Assembly: GCA_945870175.1 (NCBI GenBank)
Contig: CAMBRJ010000181.1
Span: 1-6,382, forward strand
Reading direction: 5' to 3'
From: Gemmatimonas phototrophica
GTDB lineage: Bacteria; Gemmatimonadota; Gemmatimonadetes; Gemmatimonadales; Gemmatimonadaceae
Length of the DNA: 6,382 bases
The position numbers and the translations under genes are program-made. The notes below the pieces were generated by a model. It was given only the letters and a program-made list of their open reading frames with translations, ran no database searches and was not told where the DNA came from. Below are positions 1 to 5,793 of this stretch, piece after piece; positions within the stretch are counted from its first letter, which is position 1; the number at the start of each line of letters is the position of its first letter.

Positions 1-480
1 GAGATAGAGGGCCGGGCCTTCACGCTCCGCGCCGGCCACCAGCACGTGCCGGTCACTGGAGTCCGACAGGGCGCGGACCAGCATCGCGTTGGGGTCGATG
101 CCCCAGTGCTCAGGCCTTTGATACTGCTCGAGCATCTTGAGACGCCGCCGCTTCCAGGTGGCGTACGTGGGCAGCCGCAGGCGCTTGGTGATCAGCCGGT
201 CGACTTCCTGCCACACGACCATTTCGGTGAGCGCGATCTGATCCTGCTTGCGCAGCACCTCAACGGCTTCGTCGCCGATCTTGAGCAGTGCGCCGCGCGA
301 AACCGAGTCCTTATAGTCCTCGATCTCACGTTCGACGTAAAGCTCGTACTCGTACTTGAGCGATCGGGGAGAATGGATAACGGTACCCCAGAGGTGTGGA
401 TGGAATGTGGATAAAGTACGGGTCTCCCGTCGGAACGCAAGAGGAAAACACCGACGGATTTGTGATCCAAGAACTTCCAA
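1..480 (-). CDS. Uncharacterised protein, N-terminal part (runs off left edge), possible methyltransferase
   Basis: An open minus-strand frame with good coding character runs from about position 360 to the window edge. It begins LKYEYELYVEREIEDYKDS, is rich in Glu, Lys and Tyr, then continues through a basic stretch (TYATWKRRRLKML) and reaches HVLVAGAEREGPALYL at positions 1-48. That last stretch resembles methyltransferase motif I of the VLDLGCGEGRNALYLA type, so a SAM-binding domain may follow beyond the edge; this is inference from about 15 residues. The start is a problem: there is no in-frame ATG or GTG between 480 and the conserved-looking part. The only ordinary candidate is TTG at 480-478, which adds about 40 residues of poor coding character covering the DnaA-box-like sites; internal GTG (V35, counting from L at 360) and ATG (220-222) would discard well-behaved sequence. 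Transcribed divergently from fpg. I do not recognise the family, so no function is assigned. Confidence 0.6.
   Translation of the reverse strand, partial: MEVLGSQIRRCFPLAFRRETRTLSTFHPHLWGTVIHSPRSLKYEYELYVEREIEDYKDSVSRGALLKIGDEAVEVLRKQDQIALTEMVVWQEVDRLITKRLRLPTYATWKRRRLKMLEQYQRPEHWGIDPNAMLVRALSDSSDRHVLVAGAEREGPALYL
372..414 (-). promoter_or_regulatory. Cluster of three DnaA-box-like 9-mers
   Basis: On the minus strand the region reads TTATCCACA (414-406), CCATCCACA (403-395) and TTATCCATT (380-372). The first is an exact match to the DnaA-box consensus TTATNCACA; the others match 7 of 9. All point the same way, with start-to-start spacings of 11 and 23 nt, close to one and two helical turns. 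The sites lie in the AT-richer stretch between two divergent genes. No dnaA, dnaN or clear AT-rich unwinding element is visible here, so DnaA-responsive transcription or DnaA titration is more likely than a replication origin. The 13-nt palindrome ACGGGTCTCCCGT at 418-430 sits four bases from the best box. Confidence 0.4.
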
Positions 481-481
481 G
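466..481. repeat. Short direct repeat, possible operator
   Basis: TCCAAG-AACT-TCCAAG: two identical hexamers with a 10-nt period, so on one face of the helix, within the divergent control region. A spacing of this kind is used by many dimeric regulators, but a pair of hexamers can occur by chance and nothing identifies a binding protein. Confidence 0.2.
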
Positions 482-540
482 TGTCTTTCGGCATTACAGT
501 TGGGATGGTGCCGCGACAGTGCGGCCGGCTGCCGCCGACC

Positions 541-616
541 TCGCCGTCGTTCGCCCCCGAACTCGTCCAGCCGCCGTCCTCGCCCGCGTCTTCGATTCCG
601 TCTCCGCCCCCGCCGT
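541..616 (+). other. C-rich, purine-poor leader upstream of fpg
   Basis: The 76 nt before the fpg start hold 39 C, 17 G, 16 T and 4 A by hand count: C exceeds G more than twofold and A is nearly absent. No Shine-Dalgarno sequence precedes the ATG. C-rich, G-poor, poorly structured RNA is the known hallmark of Rho loading (rut) sites, so this leader could allow Rho-dependent attenuation of fpg; that is inference. Reading frames across it give only low-complexity Pro/Ser/Arg-rich peptides and I take it as non-coding. No convincing -35/-10 pair was found between 415 and 616. Confidence 0.3.
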
Positions 617-1405
617 ATGCCCGAACTGCCCGAAGTCGAATTCGCCGCCACGCGGCTGCGCCACGCGGTGGCCGGACGCGTGATCGCCAGGCTCGAGGCG
701 CTGCACCCCTCCCAGCAGAAGCACCTGCCCGACGCGGCACGACGGGCCGCTGTCGGGCGCACGATCGACCGCGTGGAGCGCCGGGCCAAGATCCAGCTGG
801 TGCATCTGAACGACGGGGCGATTCTGGAGGTGCACTTCCGGATGACCGGCGACTGGGAGTTCACCCGCGTCGGTGACGAGCCCCCGCGCCATGAGCGCGT
901 CCGCTTGGAGACGACCTGCGGCGTGCGGGTGTCGCTGGTGGACAGTCGGGCCCTCGGCGTCGTGCGCCTCCATGCGCCGGGCACCTTCGTGCTGCCGGCC
1001 ATCGGCCCCGAACCGCTCACCGACGACTTCACCGTCGAGGGATTTCGCACGGCGCTGGCGCGTCGCAGTGGACCCATCAAGCCGGCGCTGCTCGATCAGA
1101 AACTCGTGGCCGGCGTGGGCAACATCTACGCGTCGGAAGCGCTCTGGGAAGCGCGCATTCATCCCGCCACGGCGGCCAACACGTTGTCGCGCGAACGCGT
1201 GACGCGGCTGCGCGACGCCATTCGCCATGTGCTCGAGACGGCGCCGACCGAGCGCTACTACGGGCGCGATGATGTGGACGAGAACGAGATCTGGCGCGTG
1301 TACGGCCGCGACGGTGAACCGTGCCGGCGCTGCGGCGCCTCGCTCAAGCGGTTGCCGCAGGCGGGACGCAGCACGTTCTACTGCCCGCGCTGTCAGCGAC
1401 GCTGA
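617..1405 (+). CDS. mutM: Formamidopyrimidine-DNA glycosylase (Fpg/MutM family)
   Basis: Bifunctional base-excision repair enzyme of the Fpg/Nei family: removes oxidised purines such as 8-oxoguanine and cuts the abasic site by beta/delta elimination. 262 residues, near the usual length of about 270. The start at 617 is fixed by MPELPEVE: Pro2 becomes the catalytic N-terminal nucleophile and Glu3 the general acid, so the longer in-frame extension is excluded. Also seen: Lys58 of the beta-hairpin, HFRMTG (73-78, Met76 as void filler), DSRALG (109-114), the helix-two-turn-helix region KLVAGVGNIYASEALWEARIHP (162-183, Asn169), and the C-terminal zinc finger C236-x2-C239 ... C256-x2-C259 with Arg251 before TFYC. 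Oddities: the intercalating Phe of DPRRFG is Leu113, and the GGTTLRDF-type lesion-capping loop is replaced by a shorter acidic segment (TERYYGRDDVDENEIW, 211-226), so substrate range may differ from classical Fpg. No Shine-Dalgarno is visible. Its 3' end overlaps the convergent glycosyltransferase gene by 13 nt. Confidence 0.95.
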   Translation: MPELPEVEFAATRLRHAVAGRVIARLEALHPSQQKHLPDAARRAAVGRTIDRVERRAKIQLVHLNDGAILEVHFRMTGDWEFTRVGDEPPRHERVRLETTCGVRVSLVDSRALGVVRLHAPGTFVLPAIGPEPLTDDFTVEGFRTALARRSGPIKPALLDQKLVAGVGNIYASEALWEARIHPATAANTLSRERVTRLRDAIRHVLETAPTERYYGRDDVDENEIWRVYGRDGEPCRRCGASLKRLPQAGRSTFYCPRCQRR

Positions 1406-1406
1406 C
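1392..1406. repeat. Perfect inverted repeat spanning two convergent stop codons
   Basis: GTCAGC-GAC-GCTGAC: six-base perfect arms around a three-base loop. The fpg TGA (1403-1405) lies in one arm and the TGA of the opposing glycosyltransferase gene (1395-1393) in the other. It could form a hairpin at the 3' end of both coding regions, but no T-tract follows on either strand, so it does not meet the usual description of an intrinsic terminator. Confidence 0.55.
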
Positions 1407-2487
1407 GACGGTCGGTTGCCGCGCGGTCGAAGCAGGCCAGCGTCTGCTCCGCCGTGGTCGCCCACGAGAAACGAGCCGCCTGCTCATGTCCGCGAGCGAT
1501 GAGCGTGTCGCGCACGGACGGTTCCGTGATCAGCCGCTGCATCTGCTCGGCCAGCGCAATGGCATCGTTCCAAGTGAACCGCAGCGCGGCATCACCGGCC
1601 ACTTCGGGGAGTGAACTCGCGTCGGCGCAGATCACCGCGCCGCCGGCGCGCATGGCTTCCAGCACGGGCAAACCGAAGCCCTCGTAACGAGACGGAAAGA
1701 CGAGCGCGGTGGCGCGCCGGTACAGCGCCACCAGCTGCGCATCCGTCACGTAGCCCACATGCATGAGCCACGGTGCCTCGCCGTACAGCGCGCGCGTGTG
1801 CGCGGACATGCCGGGGCCGCACTGCAGTAGCGGCACGGTCATGCCCCGCGCGTGCAGCAGCGCCATCGCCTCGTACAATGTGCGCAGATTCTTGCGCCCT
1901 TCCTGCCCACCGACGGTGAGAAAGCAGGGGCCCCCGATCGCGGCGGCGGCGTCCGGGAGCGGCGCCTGTGTCTCGTCCAGCGGGAGATCGTCGGCAGCCA
2001 GCAGCGTCACCGTGACGCGCGACGGATCGACCTGCAGCCGCTCCACGATCTCGCGCTTGCTGAACTCGGAGATCGTGAGGATGGCGGAGGCCTGCTCGGC
2101 CGTGCGCAGATAGCGACGGCGATACTTCAGTCGCTTGAGTACGCGCCACCATTGGTTGTCGAGCTGCAGCATCGGCGCCAGATCGAGCGTGCTCACCACC
2201 ATGGGCCGGCGCGCCGCCGTCGTGATGAGATTCCACGGGTACCACACCACGTCGGCGTCGCTCTCGGGCAAGGTGTCGATCATCGCGATCGTCGTGCGCG
2301 CCGCGAGTGCTTCGTGCCACGAGGCCAGCAGGGCGTGCAGTGGCGCCGTGTCTTCCGCCCGTGCGACGTACATCGTGAAACGCATCGTGGGTCGCTGCTG
2401 CGCGAATTGCCGCAGCAGGTTGCGCACATAGCGCCCGATCCCGCGCTTCTCGCCCAGCAGCTTGGTGGCTTCGATGGCCAGATGCAT
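1393..2487 (-). CDS. GT4-like glycosyltransferase, downstream tandem copy (B)
   Basis: GT-B fold glycosyltransferase resembling family 4 mannosyl/glucosyl transferases (COG0438 type), expected to move a sugar from a nucleotide donor to a glycan or lipid acceptor at the inner face of the membrane; donor and acceptor cannot be read from the sequence. 364 residues. N-terminal acceptor-side domain from GIGRYVRNLL (16-25), linker motif ISEFSK (139-144), then the donor domain: TVGGQEGRKN (191-200, Lys199 expected at the donor phosphate), VGYVTDAQLVALYRRA (244-259) and FPSRYEGFGLPVLEAM (264-279), with Glu269 and Glu277 forming E-x7-E. ATG 2487 aligns with the start of copy A at HLAIEA; a longer frame upstream would overlap copy A. 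The copies are roughly 60-65% identical by eye. Here the HD of copy A (102-103) is Leu-Asp (101-102) and GCPVICAD is GGAVICAD, so this copy may have diverged in function. Last gene of the run, 11 nt after copy A; its basic tail ends QRR within the overlap with fpg. Confidence 0.88.
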   Translation of the reverse strand: MHLAIEATKLLGEKRGIGRYVRNLLRQFAQQRPTMRFTMYVARAEDTAPLHALLASWHEALAARTTIAMIDTLPESDADVVWYPWNLITTAARRPMVVSTLDLAPMLQLDNQWWRVLKRLKYRRRYLRTAEQASAILTISEFSKREIVERLQVDPSRVTVTLLAADDLPLDETQAPLPDAAAAIGGPCFLTVGGQEGRKNLRTLYEAMALLHARGMTVPLLQCGPGMSAHTRALYGEAPWLMHVGYVTDAQLVALYRRATALVFPSRYEGFGLPVLEAMRAGGAVICADASSLPEVAGDAALRFTWNDAIALAEQMQRLITEPSVRDTLIARGHEQAARFSWATTAEQTLACFDRAATDRRQRR

Positions 2488-2498
2488 CGTCGCGGCCG

Positions 2499-3575
2499 TC
2501 AGATGACGCTCGCGAGACACGCCAGCGTTTGTTCCGCCACGCGCGACCACGAAAAGCGCGCCGCGTGCGCGACACCGGCCGCGATCCGGGCCGCGCGCAA
2601 CACGGGATCGTTCGCCAGCCGCGTCATCTGGGCCGCGAGTGCCGCCGCATCATCCCACGGAAAGAGCAGCGCTGCGCTGCCGGCCACTTCCGGCAATGCA
2701 CTGCTGTCGGCGCAGATCACCGGGCAGCCGGCACGCATGGCCTCGAGCACCGGCAGGCCGAAGCCTTCGTAGCGCGACGGCAGCACCAACGCCACGGCGC
2801 GGCGATACAGCGTGACCAACTCGGCGTCGCTCACGAACCCCACGTGATGCAGCCACGGTGCGCTGCCGGCACGCGCGCGCGTATTCGACGACATCCCGGG
2901 GCCGCACTGCACGAGCGGAATGCGCACACCATTCGCGTACAGCGCATCCATGGCGCTGTACAACGTGCGCAGATTCTTGCGCCCTTCCTGACCACCCACG
3001 GTCATGAAGAACGGACCGGAAATGCCCGCGTCATCGAGGGGGCGCGCTGCATCGGGACCCTGTACCGCCAAGTCGTCGGCGGCCAGCGGTGTCACCGTGA
3101 TGCGCGACGCGTCGGCGCCCAGGTAGCGCACGATCTCACCCTTGCTGAACTCCGACACGGTGAGCACGGCGTCGGCGCGCTGTATGGTCTGCTGATAGCG
3201 GTGCTTGAAGCGCACCCGCTTGAGCAGCTTCCACCAGCGGTGATCGAGCTGCAGCATCGGCGCGACGTCGTGCATCGTCACCACCATCGGCCGATGCGGG
3301 GCGGCCACGGTAATGAAGTTCCACGGATACCACACCACATCAGCATCGGTGCGCGGCAGCTCGCGCACATGCGCGATCGTGGTGCACCCGGGTAACGCGG
3401 CATGCCACATGGCCAGTTGCGCGCGCAACGGCGCGACGTCACTCTCGCGCCGCACGTACATCGTGAAGCGAAGCTGCGGGTCCCGCATGGCCAGCTGCGG
3501 CAGCAGGTTGCGCATGTAGCGACCGATGCCACGACGCTCTTGCAGCAGCTTGATGGCTTCGATCGCAAGATGCAC
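2499..3575 (-). CDS. GT4-like glycosyltransferase, upstream tandem copy (A)
   Basis: Retaining-type GT-B glycosyltransferase, probably acting in envelope or exopolysaccharide glycan assembly; substrates unknown. 358 residues with the family motifs in order: GIGRYMRNLL (16-25), MHDVAPMLQLD (101-111, with the His-Asp typical of this group), VSEFSK (140-145), TVGGQEGRKN (192-201, Lys200), VGFVSDAELVTLYRRA (245-260), PSRYEGFGLPVLEAM (266-280, Glu270/Glu278 as E-x7-E), GCPVICADSSALPEVAG, and a C-terminal FSW. Start chosen as GTG 3575: it gives VHLAIEA matching the MHLAIEA start of copy B, and lies 2 nt after the TGA of the upstream methyltransferase gene, as expected for coupled translation with no Shine-Dalgarno. 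The frame extends further upstream only as an antisense-frame shadow inside that gene. Because it keeps the canonical residues, copy A is the better candidate for the ancestral activity. Confidence 0.9.
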   Translation of the reverse strand: MHLAIEAIKLLQERRGIGRYMRNLLPQLAMRDPQLRFTMYVRRESDVAPLRAQLAMWHAALPGCTTIAHVRELPRTDADVVWYPWNFITVAAPHRPMVVTMHDVAPMLQLDHRWWKLLKRVRFKHRYQQTIQRADAVLTVSEFSKGEIVRYLGADASRITVTPLAADDLAVQGPDAARPLDDAGISGPFFMTVGGQEGRKNLRTLYSAMDALYANGVRIPLVQCGPGMSSNTRARAGSAPWLHHVGFVSDAELVTLYRRAVALVLPSRYEGFGLPVLEAMRAGCPVICADSSALPEVAGSAALLFPWDDAAALAAQMTRLANDPVLRAARIAAGVAHAARFSWSRVAEQTLACLASVI

Positions 3576-3577
3576 GC

Positions 3578-4762
3578 TCAGCTCATCGCTTCGAGCAGGG
3601 CACCCTTGAGGTAGCCGGTCTCCGGCACGGTGATCAGTTCCGGATGATCCAGCGGCTGCCCCGTAATCGCGCGCAAGGCAAACGCGCGTCCGCTGTCGGC
3701 CGAGGCGTCCTGCAGCATCTCGAAGAAATGTCCGCGCGACAGGTGAAAGCTGCAGCTGGCGGTGAAGAGCAGGCCGCCCGGCGCCAGCAAGCGCATGGCC
3801 TGCAGGTTGATGTCCTTGTAGCCGCGCAGCGCACCGTCGATGGCGTTCTTGGTTTTCGCGAAGGCCGGTGGGTCGACCACGATGGTGTCGAAGCGACGGC
3901 CTTCCCTGTACCACGCCCGCAGCACGTCGAACGCGTCACCTTCGACCGGCTCGATGTTGGTGAGTCCGTTGCGCTCGGCGTGCTCGTGCACGCGCGCTAG
4001 TGCCGGCGCGGAGACGTCGAGCGCGAACACCTTGTCGGCTTTCTTGGCCAAATGCAGCGCGAAGCTGCCGTGGTACGCGAAGCAATCGAGTGCCTGCCCG
4101 CGCGCCAGCGATCCAATCAGGACACGATTCTCGCGCTGGTCGAGGAACGCGCCGGTCTTCTGGCCATCCCACGGGGCGGCGAAATAGCGCACGCCGTGCT
4201 CCACCACTTCCACTGTGCGCGGCACCTCGCCGTACAGCAGCTTCACTTCGCGCGGCAGCCCTTCGCGACCGCGGGCGGCGGGATCGTTGCGCGCCAGAAT
4301 GCCCGTGCACTGCGTGAGTTCGACCAACGACGACACGATCGTGTCGGTCCATGCGTCCACGCCGGCCGACAGCAGCTGCACCACCAGTACGTCGCCGTAC
4401 TTGTCGACCACCAGCGAGGGCAGGCCGTCGCCCTCGCCATGCACCAAGCGATAGGCGTTTGATTCGCCGGCCAACGGCGCGCGGCGCGCGATCGCGGTGC
4501 GCAGCTTCTCATGCCACCAGGCGGCATCAGGCGTGCGCGACAGATCGGTCTCGATGCGGCGCAGCGAGATCTCCGACAGCGGACTCCAGAGCGCGAATCC
4601 GAGCGGAGCGCCGTCGGGACCTTCCACCGGCACGATGCCGGCGGGGCCCGGCGGCCGCCGTTCGACGTCCGAGCGGAATATCCACGGGTGTCCACCGCGC
4701 AAACGTTGCACGGCGCGACGGGAGACAACGGCCGCACCTTCCATGCGGGGAGGGCGACTCAC
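3578..4762 (-). CDS. rlmI: Class I SAM-dependent rRNA methyltransferase, RlmI-like (PUA + methyltransferase)
   Basis: Member of the COG1092 RlmI/RlmK family; E. coli RlmI makes m5C1962 in 23S rRNA, and the same target is inferred here. 394 residues, the usual length. An N-terminal PUA-type RNA-binding region (about 10-75, GGHPWIFRSDV at 23-33) is followed by a central region (LVHGEGDGLPSLVVDKYGD, 106-124) and the Rossmann domain: GQKTGAFLDQRENR (200-213), SAM motif I LDCFAYHGSFALHLA (225-239), acidic ALDVS (247-251), DPPAFAK (297-303) and SCSFHLS (336-342), whose Cys337 fits the motif VI cysteine of m5C enzymes. GTG 4762 is chosen because AAGGA lies 6 nt upstream and it overlaps the mltG stop as GTGA; ATG 4744 has no such site. 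Its TGA is 2 nt before glycosyltransferase A. It could instead modify another rRNA cytosine; the gene symbol is by family resemblance. Confidence 0.88.
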   Translation of the reverse strand: MSRPPRMEGAAVVSRRAVQRLRGGHPWIFRSDVERRPPGPAGIVPVEGPDGAPLGFALWSPLSEISLRRIETDLSRTPDAAWWHEKLRTAIARRAPLAGESNAYRLVHGEGDGLPSLVVDKYGDVLVVQLLSAGVDAWTDTIVSSLVELTQCTGILARNDPAARGREGLPREVKLLYGEVPRTVEVVEHGVRYFAAPWDGQKTGAFLDQRENRVLIGSLARGQALDCFAYHGSFALHLAKKADKVFALDVSAPALARVHEHAERNGLTNIEPVEGDAFDVLRAWYREGRRFDTIVVDPPAFAKTKNAIDGALRGYKDINLQAMRLLAPGGLLFTASCSFHLSRGHFFEMLQDASADSGRAFALRAITGQPLDHPELITVPETGYLKGALLEAMS

Positions 4763-5793
4763 GATTTGTCCTTGGGTTTCTGGCCGGGCCTGGCGCTTTC
4801 GCGTGGTGCGCTTTCGCGTTTGGCCCGCTTGATGTCGGCGATGGCCCGCTGATGCTGCGCGAACGTGGTCCGGAATTCGTGGCCGCCATCGGTGCGCGCC
4901 ACGAAGAACAGATACGGCACGTCGGCGGGCGCGAGCGCGGCGGCAATCGAGGCTTCACCGGGCGACGCTATCGGACCGGGCGGCAGGCCGACGTATTTGT
5001 ACGTGTTGTACTTCGATTCGACTTCGAGATCCTTGTAGAACACGCGATCCACGTGCTGCGGCAAGGCGTATTGCACGGTGGGATCGGCCTGCAGCAGCAT
5101 GCCTTTCTTCACGCGATTCCAATACACCGCCGAAATCAGGGCGCGCTCTTCAGGCTTGCGCGCCTCTTTCTCCACGATGGACGCCATCGTGATGGCATCG
5201 TGCCGCGAAATGGTCATCGCTTTCACGCGCGCATCCCACTCGGGCTTCCACACCGATTCGAACCGCTCGAGCATGGCATTAACCGCCTCGCGCGCCGTGG
5301 TGCCGTCGGCAAACGCGTACGTCGCGGGAAAGAGATATCCCTCGAGCGACGCTGCCGGCACATTGAGTGTGCGCCGCCACGTGGTGTCGGTCACGGCCAC
5401 GCGCACCGAGTCTTCGGGCACCGACAGCGCCTTGGCCAGCACCGGCGCGATGTCACGCAGATCGAAGCCTTCGGGAATGACCACGGTGCGCATGATGTCG
5501 CTGCCCGTGACCAGTGCATTGAGCACGTACGCATAGCCGGCGCCAGACGGAAACTGATAGGTACCGGGCTTGATGATACGCTCGTGCCCGGCCGCCGCGG
5601 TGTACCAGCGGAACAGCCGGGTCGACCTGATCACGTCGTGCACGGCCAGCGACTCCGCCGCGGCACGCATGGAGGCGCCCTTGGGTATCACCACCCGATC
5701 GCTGGACGTGGTGGCATCGCCGCTCCCGGCAATCTCGCTGTACGCGAACCACGCGGTCAGGACGAGGACCGCGAGCAGCACAAGGCGCTTCAC
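4759..5793 (-). CDS. mltG: Endolytic murein transglycosylase MltG (YceG-like)
   Basis: Inner-membrane lytic transglycosylase that cuts nascent peptidoglycan strands and is thought to set glycan chain length by terminating synthesis. 344 residues, the normal family length. A short N-terminal membrane anchor (LVLLAVLVLTAWFAY, 4-18) is followed by a LysM-like subdomain (about 33-85: VVIPKGASMRAAAESL ... IIKPGTYQFPSG) and the YceG catalytic domain: LEGYLFPATYAF (150-161), MASIVEKEA (203-211, Glu208 being the expected catalytic Glu, equivalent to E218 of E. coli), LLQADPTVQYAL (233-244), YNTYKYVGLPPGPIASPGEASI (262-283) and HEFRTTFAQH (305-314). The C-terminal 20 or so residues are a charged Lys/Arg/Glu/Pro tail. 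The GTG start at 5793 retains the membrane anchor and overlaps the ruvX TGA as GTGA. ruvX-mltG adjacency is a familiar arrangement in other bacteria. Confidence 0.95.
   Translation of the reverse strand: MKRLVLLAVLVLTAWFAYSEIAGSGDATTSSDRVVIPKGASMRAAAESLAVHDVIRSTRLFRWYTAAAGHERIIKPGTYQFPSGAGYAYVLNALVTGSDIMRTVVIPEGFDLRDIAPVLAKALSVPEDSVRVAVTDTTWRRTLNVPAASLEGYLFPATYAFADGTTAREAVNAMLERFESVWKPEWDARVKAMTISRHDAITMASIVEKEARKPEERALISAVYWNRVKKGMLLQADPTVQYALPQHVDRVFYKDLEVESKYNTYKYVGLPPGPIASPGEASIAAALAPADVPYLFFVARTDGGHEFRTTFAQHQRAIADIKRAKRESAPRESARPGQKPKDKS
4769..4773 (-). promoter_or_regulatory. Shine-Dalgarno deciding the rlmI-like GTG start
   Basis: On the minus strand AAGGA is followed by six bases (CAAATC) and the GTG at 4762. 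It lies within the last codons of mltG, and it is the clearest ribosome binding site in the window. It favours the GTG over the ATG six codons later. Confidence 0.6.

Noticed and set aside
400..441. Minus-strand promoter TTGCGT-16-TACTTT for the left gene
   Set aside because: Each hexamer matches the consensus at only about 3 of 6 positions, not better than chance.
372..500. Replication origin (oriC)
   Set aside because: DnaA-like boxes are present, but there is no neighbouring dnaA, dnaN, gyrB or gidA, and no strongly AT-rich unwinding region; only the weaker regulatory reading is kept.
356..616. In-frame N-terminal extension of fpg starting at 356
   Set aside because: The catalytic proline must be at residue 2 after Met removal; MPELPEVE at 617 fixes the start, and the extension is low-complexity Arg/Pro-rich sequence.
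1392..1406. Intrinsic (Rho-independent) bidirectional terminator
   Set aside because: The stem is only 6 bp and no T-tract follows on either strand, so it is listed as an inverted repeat instead.
494..1465. Minus-strand open frame opposite fpg
   Set aside because: It is the antisense shadow of a clear fpg gene, with Arg/Ala/Gly/His-rich low-complexity translation and no family features.
2488..2550. Longer start for glycosyltransferase B (2550)
   Set aside because: It would overlap the end of copy A by about 50 nt, and alignment of the paralogues starts at HLAIEA, supporting ATG 2487.
3576..3914. Longer start for glycosyltransferase A, reaching into the rlmI-like gene
   Set aside because: The extension is a frame-shifted reading of the well-supported methyltransferase gene on the same strand; GTG 3575 matches the paralogue start.
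4679..4687. Further DnaA-like 9-mer (ATATCCACG)
   Set aside because: A lone 7/9 match inside the rlmI-like coding region, with no neighbours.
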